A DNA stretch of 50,035 nucleotides from an uncultured Oscillospiraceae bacterium (GTDB lineage: Bacteria; Bacillota; Clostridia; Oscillospirales; Oscillospiraceae). Position numbers and translations under genes: made by a program. Location of the stretch: assembly GCA_910587205.1 (NCBI GenBank), contig CAJULZ010000005.1, positions 1 through 50,035 on the forward strand, in the 5' to 3' direction. The first letter of the stretch is position 1, and each line of letters starts with the position of its first letter. Below the pieces are notes generated by a model, which was not told the DNA's origin, did no database searches, and saw nothing but the letters and a program-made list of their open reading frames with translations. This document shows, one piece after another, positions 25,074 to 32,860 of this stretch.

Positions 25074-25099
25074 GGGCAAGCAGAGCCTTCTGCTTGCCC
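25074..25099 (-). terminator. Hairpin between rpoZ and priA
   Basis: A perfect 11-bp stem (25074-25084 with 25089-25099, loop GCCT) lies 5 bases past the rpoZ stop. On the minus strand it is followed by a broken T-rich stretch. It may reduce expression into priA. Confidence 0.6.
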
Positions 25100-25104
25100 G
25101 TCGT

Positions 25105-25311
25105 TTATGGCTCCTCGTTCAAGCCCTCGATCCGCAACGCCCCGCTGGCCACCTCGTTGATCGCCAGGGATACGGCCTTTTCATTCAGCGGCTCCCCGGA
25201 CACCTCCGCCTCACTGGACAATTTCCTGGCTCGACTGGCCACCATATTTACCAACATATAACGGCTGGGCACTTGATTGAGCAGATCTTTAATCGCAGGA
25301 TACAATAACAT
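25105..25311 (-). CDS. rpoZ: RNA polymerase omega subunit
   Basis: Omega helps fold and assemble RNA polymerase. The 68-residue product has the family core: YPAIKDLLNQVPSRYMLVNM, VASRARKL and the helix EKAVSLAINEVASGAL. GGAGGAA precedes the ATG. It follows gmk as in most Firmicutes, and a hairpin follows its stop. Confidence 0.93.
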   Translation of the reverse strand: MLLYPAIKDLLNQVPSRYMLVNMVASRARKLSSEAEVSGEPLNEKAVSLAINEVASGALRIEGLNEEP

Positions 25312-25347
25312 AATTTAGTTCCTCCCTAGATAAAATATTGCACTCCT

Positions 25348-25959
25348 TCACCCGCCCACAATACTTTGGGTCAAGTGCAGACGCTTTACAGTCCGGCACC
25401 GCTCCGCCTCCAGGATGGACAAAATCTCTCCTGCGGCGGACACCACCGTGTCATTGACAACCAAATAATCATAATGCACACTCTCCCGGCACTCCTCCCG
25501 GGCCTTTTGTAGCCGTCGTCCAATCACTTCCTCCGCGTCGGTGTTTCGCCTGTGTAAACGGCGGGAAAGCTCCTCAATGGAGGGGGGAATCAGAAAGATC
25601 AGCACCGCCTCTGGGCACCGCTCCTTCACCTTGGCCGCGCCCTGAACCTCAATATCCAGCAGTACGTCAATCCCCTGCTCCAACTGCTCCCGGATGACTT
25701 TTAACGATGTCCCATAATAATTACCCACATATTCGGCATATTCCAGCAACTCGTCGGCGGCAATCATCCTCTCAAATTCTTCCCTAGAGACAAAATTGTA
25801 ATTGACCCCGTCTGCCTCCCCCGTCCTGGGCTGCCGCGTGGTAAAGGACACGGAAAAATGGATGTCTCTCCGACTGCCCAAAAGCTCAGCAATCACTGTG
25901 CTTTTTCCCACCCCAGATGGGCCGGACAGCACAATCAGCTCCCCCGTTCGCTTGCTCAT
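25348..25959 (-). CDS. gmk: Guanylate kinase
   Basis: Gmk phosphorylates GMP to GDP. The 203-residue product has the P-loop LSGPSGVGKSTV, GMP-binding SFTTRQPRTGEADGVNY, YGTSLKVI, LLDIEVQGAAKV and the lid RRNTDAEEVIGRRL. Length and motifs are standard. GGAGGATGAGGAG precedes the ATG. It lies between remA and rpoZ, the conserved order. Confidence 0.96.
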   Translation of the reverse strand: MSKRTGELIVLSGPSGVGKSTVIAELLGSRRDIHFSVSFTTRQPRTGEADGVNYNFVSREEFERMIAADELLEYAEYVGNYYGTSLKVIREQLEQGIDVLLDIEVQGAAKVKERCPEAVLIFLIPPSIEELSRRLHRRNTDAEEVIGRRLQKAREECRESVHYDYLVVNDTVVSAAGEILSILEAERCRTVKRLHLTQSIVGG

Positions 25960-25979
25960 AGCTCCTCATCCTCCATCTC

Positions 25980-26228
25980 TTACTTCTGCCCCGCCCCTGG
26001 GCCAAACCGCGCGGACACCTGCTCAGACGGCAGGGACGACCAGATCACATGGCCGCTGTCCATTACCAGTACCGACTGTGTCTTACGGCCAAAGCTGGCG
26101 TCAATGAGCATGCCCCTATCCCGCGCTTCTTGGCCCAAACGCTTTACCGGCGCTGAATCTGGGCTTACAATGGCAATCACCCGCCCTGCGGAAACCATAT
26201 TGCCAAACCCAATATTGACCAGTTTCAT
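25980..26228 (-). CDS. remA: RemA-like DUF370 DNA-binding protein
   Basis: RemA in B. subtilis is a DNA-binding regulator of matrix and osmoprotection genes. The 82-residue product begins KLVNIGFGNMVSAGRVIAIV and has ARDRGMLIDASFGRKTQSV, the family signature with its conserved Arg. I chose ATG at 26228; a GTG three codons earlier is possible. Its place between yicC and gmk matches B. subtilis. Confidence 0.9.
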   Translation of the reverse strand: MKLVNIGFGNMVSAGRVIAIVSPDSAPVKRLGQEARDRGMLIDASFGRKTQSVLVMDSGHVIWSSLPSEQVSARFGPGAGQK

Positions 26229-26233
26229 GCTCC

Positions 26234-27118
26234 TCACTCCAAATTCTGAACCTGTTCTCGGATCTTTTCAATCTCTGCCTTCATATCCACCACGCGGCGG
26301 CTGACCTCCAGGTCATTACATTTGGACCCAATCGTATTGGCCTCACGGTTGAACTCCTGGATGAGAAAGTCCAGTTTCCGCCCTACAGCACCCCCGGCTG
26401 ACAGCAGTTCCCGCAACTGGCCCAGGTGGCTGCGTAGCCGCACCGTTTCCTCATCCACCGCCACTTTGTCGGCAAAAATGGCCGCCTCGGTGAGCAGGCG
26501 GGCTTCGTCAATCTGGTTGTTCTGGAGCACCTCCCGCATTTTGGCCTCAAGCCGGGCACGGTGATCCGCCACCGACTGGGGAGAGCGCTGCTCCACTTCG
26601 CCCAACAAACGTTCAATGGTATCAGCTCGGCTTAAAATATCCGAAACCAGCCTTTCACCCTCTTTTACGCGCATGGAGTTAAAGTCAGCCACAGCCAGAT
26701 CCAGCACCGTGAGTAGCCGCCCTTTCATTTCATCCAGATTTTCTTCCCGCTTCTCCACCGTGAGTACATCCGGGAACCGTGCTACGTCAGCCGCGCCGTA
26801 TTTTTTTCTGACGCTGCCGCCTCCCAGCTCATGAAGTTTTTCCAACGCCTCCATATAGCTTTTAGCCAGTGCCTCATTGACCGTAACCACCACATTGTCC
26901 CCGCCGGCGCGGGTAATGGTAACAAATACGTCTACCTTCCCCCGGGCCACGCCGGACTGCACCCTGGCTTTCATGGCGTCCTCCGCAAAAATATAAGTCT
27001 TGGGCATTTTAACCGTGCAGTCCAGGTACCGGTTGTTTACCGCCCGTAGTTCCACAGTAACCTGAACTCCATCAAATAATTGATCCCCACGGCCATAGCC
27101 GGTCATACTTCTCACCAT
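26234..27118 (-). CDS. YicC-family endoribonuclease
   Basis: YicC proteins are stress-related ribonucleases; E. coli YicC acts on a small RNA. The 294-residue product has the typical start RSMTGYGRG, VELRAVNNRYLDCTVKMP, and the C-terminal DUF1732 segment LDFLIQEFNREANTIGSK with SRRVVDMKAEIEKIREQVQN. I took ATG at 27118, with GGTGAG upstream; TTG or GTG 3-4 codons earlier is possible. It starts the conserved yicC-remA-gmk-rpoZ run. Confidence 0.92.
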   Translation of the reverse strand: MVRSMTGYGRGDQLFDGVQVTVELRAVNNRYLDCTVKMPKTYIFAEDAMKARVQSGVARGKVDVFVTITRAGGDNVVVTVNEALAKSYMEALEKLHELGGGSVRKKYGAADVARFPDVLTVEKREENLDEMKGRLLTVLDLAVADFNSMRVKEGERLVSDILSRADTIERLLGEVEQRSPQSVADHRARLEAKMREVLQNNQIDEARLLTEAAIFADKVAVDEETVRLRSHLGQLRELLSAGGAVGRKLDFLIQEFNREANTIGSKCNDLEVSRRVVDMKAEIEKIREQVQNLE

Positions 27119-27133
27119 TTCACTCACCAACTT

Positions 27134-27655
27134 TCAATGGATAGACCGCTGGACGCGGTTGATATATACCGCAAGCAACCTGCTAAACCCATAGTCATAG
27201 GCTAAAAATACCACATTTCCTGCCAGATAGAGCGCCCATACCGAGCCCGCTATCGCTGCCGGCAGGTTCGATGCCACAGCCGACGCCATCGTCAGCCATA
27301 CCATCGTGAACGCTGCATTAAAAAACACCAGTTTCAGCAGGTATTCTACAGGTTTTTTCCGTAGCTGCTCCACCAAGGACTTAATCATGGGGTAAGGGCC
27401 GAACAGCACAGCAAACAGCAGGACGCAGAATTTATCCGGCACCAGCAGGAACGCCAGGATGGACACCACTATCCAGCACAAAAACCCCGCCTTCAAGCTC
27501 ACAGACACCACTGCCGCTGCGGGCAACAGCCCAGCCAAGGCCACAATACCCCAGTTCCCTGTAGGCGCGACAGATCCCAGGTACACCAGGACCAGCGCCA
27601 ACGCGCCCAAAATCGCCGGATAGGCTACCGTGGCCGCTGCGTTCTTTCTCCTCAT
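27134..27655 (-). CDS. Membrane protein of unknown function
   Basis: A 173-residue protein with about five hydrophobic segments (for example AILGALALVLVYLGSV, GIVALAGLLPAAAVVSVSL, FLCWIVVSILAFLLV, and two toward the C-terminus) separated by a charged loop LVEQLRKKPVEYLL. I do not recognise the family; the repeated helix plan resembles small transport or biogenesis proteins, but that is weak. Its start is 1 base after the J-domain gene stop region, so the two are co-translated. It is the third member of the insert between cdaR and yicC. Confidence 0.85.
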   Translation of the reverse strand: MRRKNAAATVAYPAILGALALVLVYLGSVAPTGNWGIVALAGLLPAAAVVSVSLKAGFLCWIVVSILAFLLVPDKFCVLLFAVLFGPYPMIKSLVEQLRKKPVEYLLKLVFFNAAFTMVWLTMASAVASNLPAAIAGSVWALYLAGNVVFLAYDYGFSRLLAVYINRVQRSIH

Positions 27656-27656
27656 A

Positions 27657-28253
27657 TCAACGACAGCCCCCGCACATACAGTTCATACACATCATGGCGG
27701 TACAGCAGTCCATCCCGTCACAGCCTGCCCCAGCCATATTAGGCTGGTAGCCATAGCCTCCCTGTTGCATCATCCCAAGGGCCTGGCGATACTCCATATT
27801 GCCCGGATCCATCTGCACGGCAATTTGGTAATTCTGCCTGGCCTCGTCCAGCCATCCCCGGCGATAGGCGATGCTGCCCATGAGAAAATACCATTCTCCA
27901 TTCCGGGAGGGGGCCCCCTGAAGAACCCGCTCCGCAGAATCCAGGTCGTTTTCATTGATGGCCTGGCGGGCACGGGCAAACATCCCGTCCCCGGCGCCCT
28001 GGCGCTGCTGCTGGTAAGCGGCCCCGTAACCGTAGCTGCTCTGCTGGGCATAACCGCCACCCCCAGAGCGCCCTTTCGTAATCGCGTCGTAGGCTTCATT
28101 GACCTCTTTCATTTTTTCCTCTGCCAAGTCGGCCAGAGGATTATTTTGGTAATTATCTGGGTGGTACTTCCGCGCCAGCTCACGGTAGGCCTTTTTCACC
28201 TCGTCGTCGCTGGCGTCAGGATTGACGCCCAGCACTTCGTAGGGATCTCTCAT
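27657..28253 (-). CDS. J-domain protein with a cysteine-rich tail
   Basis: Residues 1-60 are a J domain (DPYEVLGVNPDASDDEVKKA, then the HPD triad in ARKYHPDNY), which stimulates Hsp70 ATPase. A Gly/Tyr/Gln-rich linker follows, then a TPR-like region (ARARQAINENDLDSAERVL; GEWYFLMGSIAYRRGWLDEA; YQIAVQMDPGNMEYRQAL). The C-terminus carries eight Cys in about 20 residues (GCDGMDCCTAMMCMNCMCGG), a possible metal or thiol site. It lacks the DnaJ zinc finger, so it is not DnaJ itself. It overlaps the DUF5685 gene by 38 bases. Confidence 0.9.
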   Translation of the reverse strand: MRDPYEVLGVNPDASDDEVKKAYRELARKYHPDNYQNNPLADLAEEKMKEVNEAYDAITKGRSGGGGYAQQSSYGYGAAYQQQRQGAGDGMFARARQAINENDLDSAERVLQGAPSRNGEWYFLMGSIAYRRGWLDEARQNYQIAVQMDPGNMEYRQALGMMQQGGYGYQPNMAGAGCDGMDCCTAMMCMNCMCGGCR

Positions 28254-29124
28254 GTGGCTTTCTCCTTCTCTGTCTCATTTCTTTCCAACGGCCCTCTAAC
28301 ACGGCGCTCTGCACCGCAGGTAAGCCAAGATAGAGTATGTTTTCCACAATGGGCGTCCAGCTGCCCAGTTCCATCAGGTTTGCCGCAGCCCCCGCCAGCC
28401 GGGCCGAATGGGCGGCGGTGGTTTCCAGATAATCTCGTTCCTCTCCGGCCCGGCCATGGAACCGGGCGTCCAACGGATTATACCGTCCACTCTTCCGGTC
28501 CTCCTCCAGGTCGTCCCACGCGTCTACCAGATAAATCCAGCGACCCAGGTGGTAGAGCAGCTCCCCCATCACCCTCCTTAGCGGATTGCCCTCAGGATAC
28601 GCCTGGGCGGCGGATGCCAGAATACTGGCAAAAGTGTCTGCTGTCCGGTCTAACTCAGGAGACCTAGCCTGTTCCAGTTCCCGCAGTCGGGCCAAACCCA
28701 TTTGAACCTGCCGGTCAAACCTGGGCTGCGCTGCCGCCGCCCGGCAATATGCCCTCTGAAACAACCGGCGGAGAAAGCGGTATGGCAACCCGGTAAGCAC
28801 ACCATGGTCATCCACATCATCCGATAATTTATACCAGACCAGAATCATGCTCTGGTCTGCCGCCGCGGCCATCCGTTCCCCCTGGAGGCAGGTCACCGGC
28901 CTGCGCAAAGGGTGAGCCGGACACCGGCGGCAGACAGTCTCGCTCTCACCTTCTCCAGCCGTGAACAGGATCGCAAGGAAAGCAAAGTCATATTGCAGGG
29001 TAAACCGGGCCAGCCAGCCATGACGATCCCCCAAGGTGTGACAAAACCCACAATAGGCGCTCTGGTACGCCTCCCTCTGCCCCTCGTCCAGACGATCCAG
29101 GACAGGGCGAACATATCCAAACAC
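28216..29124 (-). CDS. DUF5685 family protein
   Basis: A 302-residue, mostly helical protein of the DUF5685 family, function unknown. CxxC pairs appear at YCGFCHTLG and CRRCPAH, with another Cys in VTCLQGE. Two Asp-rich segments stand out: KLSDDVDDHG and YLVDAWDDLEEDRKSGRYNP. Their spacing and the all-alpha look resemble squalene/phytoene-type isoprenoid synthases, which is my inference only. The GTG start at 29124 is 2 bases after the cdaR stop. In many Firmicutes glmM follows cdaR; here this insert takes that place. Confidence 0.85.
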   Translation of the reverse strand: MFGYVRPVLDRLDEGQREAYQSAYCGFCHTLGDRHGWLARFTLQYDFAFLAILFTAGEGESETVCRRCPAHPLRRPVTCLQGERMAAAADQSMILVWYKLSDDVDDHGVLTGLPYRFLRRLFQRAYCRAAAAQPRFDRQVQMGLARLRELEQARSPELDRTADTFASILASAAQAYPEGNPLRRVMGELLYHLGRWIYLVDAWDDLEEDRKSGRYNPLDARFHGRAGEERDYLETTAAHSARLAGAAANLMELGSWTPIVENILYLGLPAVQSAVLEGRWKEMRQRRRKPHERSLRSAGRQS

Positions 29125-29126
29125 GG

Positions 29127-30392
29127 TCAGTCAGGGGTGAGGGTGACGACCACGGAATAATTGGAGTTCATCACGCCAATCTCGGAATTGGAACCGGGGC
29201 TGTACAGATGGATATTTACCGGCACCGTATATTGGCCGGCCGCCTGATTGATATTCTGGAGGTCAGCCACCACCTGGATGTTCTCCTCTGTCAGTTCATC
29301 AATCAGCTCTTGGCTCCCCCGAACCTCCACCGACATCTCCTTGGTGACGATCTCGGCGTTCCATCCATCCGGTTTATTGATATAGTTGATGTTGGTGGCC
29401 GGGAAGGTCTGGCTCACCACCTTCTTTTTGATGGTGATGGCTGCCCTGACCTCCGTTATTCCGCTAAGATTGGTCAGCTCATCCGTTAGCGGGATCACAA
29501 ATACCAGTTCATCCCCATCCCGCACAGAGGCCAGGTCAATGGTTGCCAGATTGATGGAGCCTGCCGTAGTCAGCGCCGTCACCGCATCACGGTTGCCGGC
29601 CACCTTGATGGAATCCTCGCTCAGCTTGCAATCCACATCATCCTTGTCCAATCCACCGCCAGGGATCAGCGTAACCTCCAAGGGAATGTCCGCCGTCGCT
29701 TTTACGGGGAATGTAGCATACACGCTGTCCACATCGCATTCCACGTCCAGATCCAGCGGATCGCCGCTGGCGCCGATGAGCGTAAACAGGCAATCCTTCC
29801 CGATGTCATCCATCAACTCCGTATCAGTGACCGTCACCAGGACGTGGGACACCTGCCGAACCAGCTCAGCCTGCCCGCTGATCCACACTGTGCTGGGGGA
29901 GAATCGGAAATCGTCCTCCATCCCGGCCAGATACCCGTCTGCCACACTCCCCTGGAAACTGCCTTTGACTTCCACCTCCCGGCGGAGGAACTGGGCTATA
30001 TCCACATCCACCACACTGCCGCCGGCGTCGCCGACAAACTGCACCTGGCTCTCATCCACATTACTGGGAAGCGCCACCGTGTAATTGATCTTTTGAGTAC
30101 CCGCAGTACTGACACCGGACACACTGGCCCGCACCCTCACCGTCTGTCCATCCAGCTTCGCCAATACCGCCGGGGTGGCCCGCACCTTGACGTCCACCGT
30201 CACGCCTTTGCTGACTATCATCAATCCTCGGCTCTCCAGAATATCGGTGTCGACAAACTCCACTGGGATATTGCCAATAGTATCGGTTTGCGGGGTCCCG
30301 TCTGTGGATGTCACAAAGCACCAGAACGAGACGGCGATGACAATGGACAGCACCATATAAAGGATCTTGCTGTCAAGAATCTTCTTTCCCAT
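29127..30392 (-). CDS. cdaR: YbbR-domain regulator of diadenylate cyclase (CdaR)
   Basis: CdaR binds CdaA and tunes c-di-AMP synthesis. The 421-residue product has an N-terminal membrane helix (LYMVLSIVIAVSFWCFVTS) and several extracellular YbbR repeats (marked by IPVEF, IPLEVTL and ATNINYINKPDGW). It overlaps cdaA by 20 bases, which fits a coupled pair. Confidence 0.92.
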   Translation of the reverse strand: MGKKILDSKILYMVLSIVIAVSFWCFVTSTDGTPQTDTIGNIPVEFVDTDILESRGLMIVSKGVTVDVKVRATPAVLAKLDGQTVRVRASVSGVSTAGTQKINYTVALPSNVDESQVQFVGDAGGSVVDVDIAQFLRREVEVKGSFQGSVADGYLAGMEDDFRFSPSTVWISGQAELVRQVSHVLVTVTDTELMDDIGKDCLFTLIGASGDPLDLDVECDVDSVYATFPVKATADIPLEVTLIPGGGLDKDDVDCKLSEDSIKVAGNRDAVTALTTAGSINLATIDLASVRDGDELVFVIPLTDELTNLSGITEVRAAITIKKKVVSQTFPATNINYINKPDGWNAEIVTKEMSVEVRGSQELIDELTEENIQVVADLQNINQAAGQYTVPVNIHLYSPGSNSEIGVMNSNYSVVVTLTPD

Positions 30393-31263
30393 TGCTACCG
30401 TCTCCCTTGATCCCCTTGAATACGCTGCTGAGCCGGGCGGCAGCGGTAGGTTTGTTCTCGCCCTCGGCGGCAGGCATCAGCTCATTGCGGAGCAACCGTT
30501 CCAGCGTCTCTGGCGACAGGTGCCGCTTCAGCATCCCGTTGATGGCCACTGAGATTGACCCGGTCTCCTCGGACACGATGGCCACCACCGCATCGGAGTT
30601 CTCGCTGACGCCGATGCCGGCCCGGTGACGCATCCCCAGGTCCCGGCTCAGGTTGACGTTGCCAGACAAGGGGAGCATACAGCCCGCTCCCACAATGCGC
30701 CCGTTGCGCACAATCACCGCCCCGTCATGGAGGGGGGCCTTGTTCCAGAACAAGTTTTTCAGCAGCTCAGAGGACACCCGGCAGTCCAGCGTAGTCCCCG
30801 TTTTGAGCATATCGTCCAGCATGGTGCGCCGTTCGAACACTATAAGCGCCCCCACCTTGTCCTTGGAAAGGGATGTATATGCCTCCACCGTCTCCACGAT
30901 GGCGCTCTCCAGGTCGTTCCCGTAGGTCTCGGTCACAAATAGCTCTTTAATCTTACCGCTGCCCATCTGTTCCAAGAACCGGCGCAGCTCGGGCTGGAAG
31001 ATGATGACAAGGGCGATGAACCCTAGTTCCATGGCATTGCGGAACACAAAACTCACAACCCGCAGCCGGAACACATTGGACAGCGCCATAGCCAGGACAA
31101 TCAGAATGATCGCCTTTACCACCTGCCCGGAACGGCTGCGCCGGGCAAAGCGGAACAGATGGTATACTCCAAAGGCAATGATGGCCATATCCAAGACGTC
31201 GGTAAACCCGACAAACCTGAGGTATTCCGGCGCATCCTTTAACGCCTCCCAGATAGCATCCAT
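30373..31263 (-). CDS. cdaA: Diadenylate cyclase CdaA
   Basis: CdaA makes the essential messenger c-di-AMP from two ATP. The 296-residue product has about three N-terminal membrane helices (DMAIIAFGVYHLFRF, KAIILIVLAMALSNVF, LGFIALVIIFQPEL) and a DAC domain with the DGA motif (APLHDGAVIV) and RHR motif (GMRHRAGIG). The ATG at 31263 is 6 bases after GGGTGG; one at 31269 directly abuts it and is less likely. It starts the long block and has a good promoter and a hairpin in its leader. Confidence 0.96.
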   Translation of the reverse strand: MDAIWEALKDAPEYLRFVGFTDVLDMAIIAFGVYHLFRFARRSRSGQVVKAIILIVLAMALSNVFRLRVVSFVFRNAMELGFIALVIIFQPELRRFLEQMGSGKIKELFVTETYGNDLESAIVETVEAYTSLSKDKVGALIVFERRTMLDDMLKTGTTLDCRVSSELLKNLFWNKAPLHDGAVIVRNGRIVGAGCMLPLSGNVNLSRDLGMRHRAGIGVSENSDAVVAIVSEETGSISVAINGMLKRHLSPETLERLLRNELMPAAEGENKPTAAARLSSVFKGIKGDGSNGKEDS

Positions 31264-31281
31264 ATGCATCCACCCTTTTCC

Positions 31282-31303
31282 GCCGCAGCCACATCGCTGC
31301 GGC
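31282..31303 (-). promoter_or_regulatory. Leader hairpin of cdaA
   Basis: A perfect 8-bp GC-rich stem (31282-31289 with 31296-31303, 6-base loop) lies in the cdaA leader about 10 bases before the ribosome site. It is not followed by a T tract, so it is not a clear terminator. Confidence 0.4.
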
Positions 31304-31334
31304 CTGTCTTACCCGGCCATAGATATCTTTATTC

Positions 31335-31363
31335 ATTATAGCCCATCCGATGCCAGTTGGCAA
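31335..31363 (-). promoter_or_regulatory. SigA-type promoter of the cdaA block
   Basis: The -35 box TTGCCA (31358-31363) and -10 box TATAAT (31335-31340) are 17 bases apart on the minus strand. Confidence 0.8.
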
Positions 31364-31407
31364 GCAAATCCCAGATAAATCAAAGAAAATTCAAAATTTC
31401 CTTAACA

Positions 31408-31436
31408 AAAAAGGCGTGGGTTTACCACGCCTTTTT
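31408..31436 (-). terminator. Terminator overlapping the 3' end of the cysteine desulfurase gene
   Basis: AAAAAGGCGTGG (31408-31419) pairs with CCACGCCTTTTT (31425-31436), loop GTTTA. The second arm lies inside the last codons, and the stop codon is in the loop. Six T follow on the minus strand. Confidence 0.9.
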
Positions 31437-32555
31437 GCCGTCTTTCACAATATGCCGTACAATTGCCGCTGCACCATCCACCTGGGCAGCGCTGTTAAAG
31501 GCGGAAAAACTGAACCGTACGGTACCGGTGTCCGCTGTACCTGCTGTCTCGTGGGCCAGCGGCGCGCAATGTAGACCCGCCCGCACCGCCACCCCCTGCC
31601 GGGCGAGCCGTTCCCCGGCGGCCTCACAGTCTATCCCTTCAATAATAATGGAAAATACCCCACTCTGGTTTAGTCCGCCTCGGAATATCCGGATGCCTTT
31701 CACACGCTCCATTCGGTCCATCAACCGGTATGCCAGCTTCCGTTCATAAGCGTGTATACGCCCAATGCCCCGCCGCTGCACAAACCGCATTCCGGCTAGC
31801 AGCCCTGCGGCTCCGCACACATTCTGCGTGCCCGCCTCAAGCCGGTCCGGCAGGAAATCCGGCATATCCTGCCGAACGGATAGGCTGCCTGTCCCGCCGT
31901 ATAGGATGGGCTGCGCTTCTCCGCCACACAGCAGCAGTCCCGTTCCCTGCGGTCCATACAGCCCCTTATGCCCCGGCATCGCCACAAATGCCGCCCCCCA
32001 ACCCTCTAAATCCACCGGCAAAACGCCTGCCGACTGGGATGCATCTATGATGAGGGGCTTGCCTCGCTGTCTGCACAGCCCAGCAATGCGCTCTACTGGC
32101 TGGACAAAGCCAAACACATTGGACACATGGTTGCAAACCACAACATCCACTTCCGGGGTTAACTCCCGCTCAAATGCATCGTAAACCCCATCACTGTCAA
32201 ACAAAGGCCCTGCCGCGACCTTGACCTTCACACCCGGGATAGCATGCAGCGGTCGGGTGACTGCGTTGTGCTCGTACCCAGAGATCAACACAGTCCCCCC
32301 CGGTCCCAGCAGCGAGTGAATGGCAATATTCAACCCATGGGTGGCATTCATGGTGAGCACCACCTGCTCTGGGTCGCCGACATGGAACATCCGCGCCGCA
32401 TACTCCCGTGTCCGATAGACTAGGTCTGCGGCCCCCATGCCCGCGCTGTGTCCACCACGGCCTGGACTGGCCAAATGGGTCATAGCCCAGGCGCTGGCTG
32501 TAGGCACTGTCCGAGGTTTTTCCAGTGTTGTTGCTGCGCTGTCCAAATAGATCAT
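31422..32555 (-). CDS. Cysteine desulfurase family protein (EF2568-type)
   Basis: A class V PLP enzyme of the TIGR01977 group, taking S (or Se) from cysteine (or selenocysteine). The 377-residue product has IYLDSAATTLEKP, NATHGLNIAI, the Asp-Gln of IDASQSAGV, the PLP Lys in GHKGLYGPQGTG, and the active Cys in RAGLHCAPLAHE. It is shorter than NifS/SufS with the same plan. Its start overlaps the DUF3343 stop (ATGA). Relatives lie in selenium-dependent hydroxylase loci, but no such hydroxylase is in this window. Confidence 0.9.
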   Translation of the reverse strand: MIYLDSAATTLEKPRTVPTASAWAMTHLASPGRGGHSAGMGAADLVYRTREYAARMFHVGDPEQVVLTMNATHGLNIAIHSLLGPGGTVLISGYEHNAVTRPLHAIPGVKVKVAAGPLFDSDGVYDAFERELTPEVDVVVCNHVSNVFGFVQPVERIAGLCRQRGKPLIIDASQSAGVLPVDLEGWGAAFVAMPGHKGLYGPQGTGLLLCGGEAQPILYGGTGSLSVRQDMPDFLPDRLEAGTQNVCGAAGLLAGMRFVQRRGIGRIHAYERKLAYRLMDRMERVKGIRIFRGGLNQSGVFSIIIEGIDCEAAGERLARQGVAVRAGLHCAPLAHETAGTADTGTVRFSFSAFNSAAQVDGAAAIVRHIVKDGKKAW

Positions 32556-32806
32556 GCCTTCACCTCGCTGTATTCGCCGTCCGCCGATTGAAGGAACACC
32601 TGCTTAGGAGCCATCCCTTCCCGCCGCAGGACCGTCAGCGCATCGGCCAACCGCCGCTCCGGAATGCGTACGCAGTAGCCGCAACCTTCACGGGAAATGA
32701 GTTTGGGCGAGCGCTGGACGGAACCAGGGATGCCTACCCGCTCCAGCACATGGGCGGTGCGCTGGGCATAGGTCAACGAACGGCAGATGAATAAATAAGA
32801 AACCAT
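32552..32806 (-). CDS. DUF3343 Se/S carrier-like protein
   Basis: An 84-residue protein (YLFICRSLTYAQRTAHVLER; then ISREGCGYCVRIPE; VLRREGMAPKQVF) of DUF3343, described as a putative Se/S carrier. The paired Cys of GCGYC would hold the persulfide or selenide; Cys9 is a further candidate. I used ATG at 32806, after AAAGGA; an upstream ATG would add 34 residues unlike the family. It is coupled by 4 bases to the desulfurase, which would be its sulfur or selenium donor (inference). Confidence 0.85.
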   Translation of the reverse strand: MVSYLFICRSLTYAQRTAHVLERVGIPGSVQRSPKLISREGCGYCVRIPERRLADALTVLRREGMAPKQVFLQSADGEYSEVKA

Positions 32807-32860
32807 GGGCCCACCATTCCTTTCCCACATCGTCTGATTTGCCCGTAGGGAGGACAGCAA

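Noticed and set aside
28216..28253. Possible frameshift because DUF5685 and J-domain genes overlap by 38 bases
   Set aside because: Both proteins look complete: the J domain begins at its proper start, and the DUF5685 tail is simply a variable basic end.
27630..28667. Plus-strand 345-codon frame
   Set aside because: Pro/His/Arg-rich shadow of the J-domain and DUF5685 genes; no domain seen.
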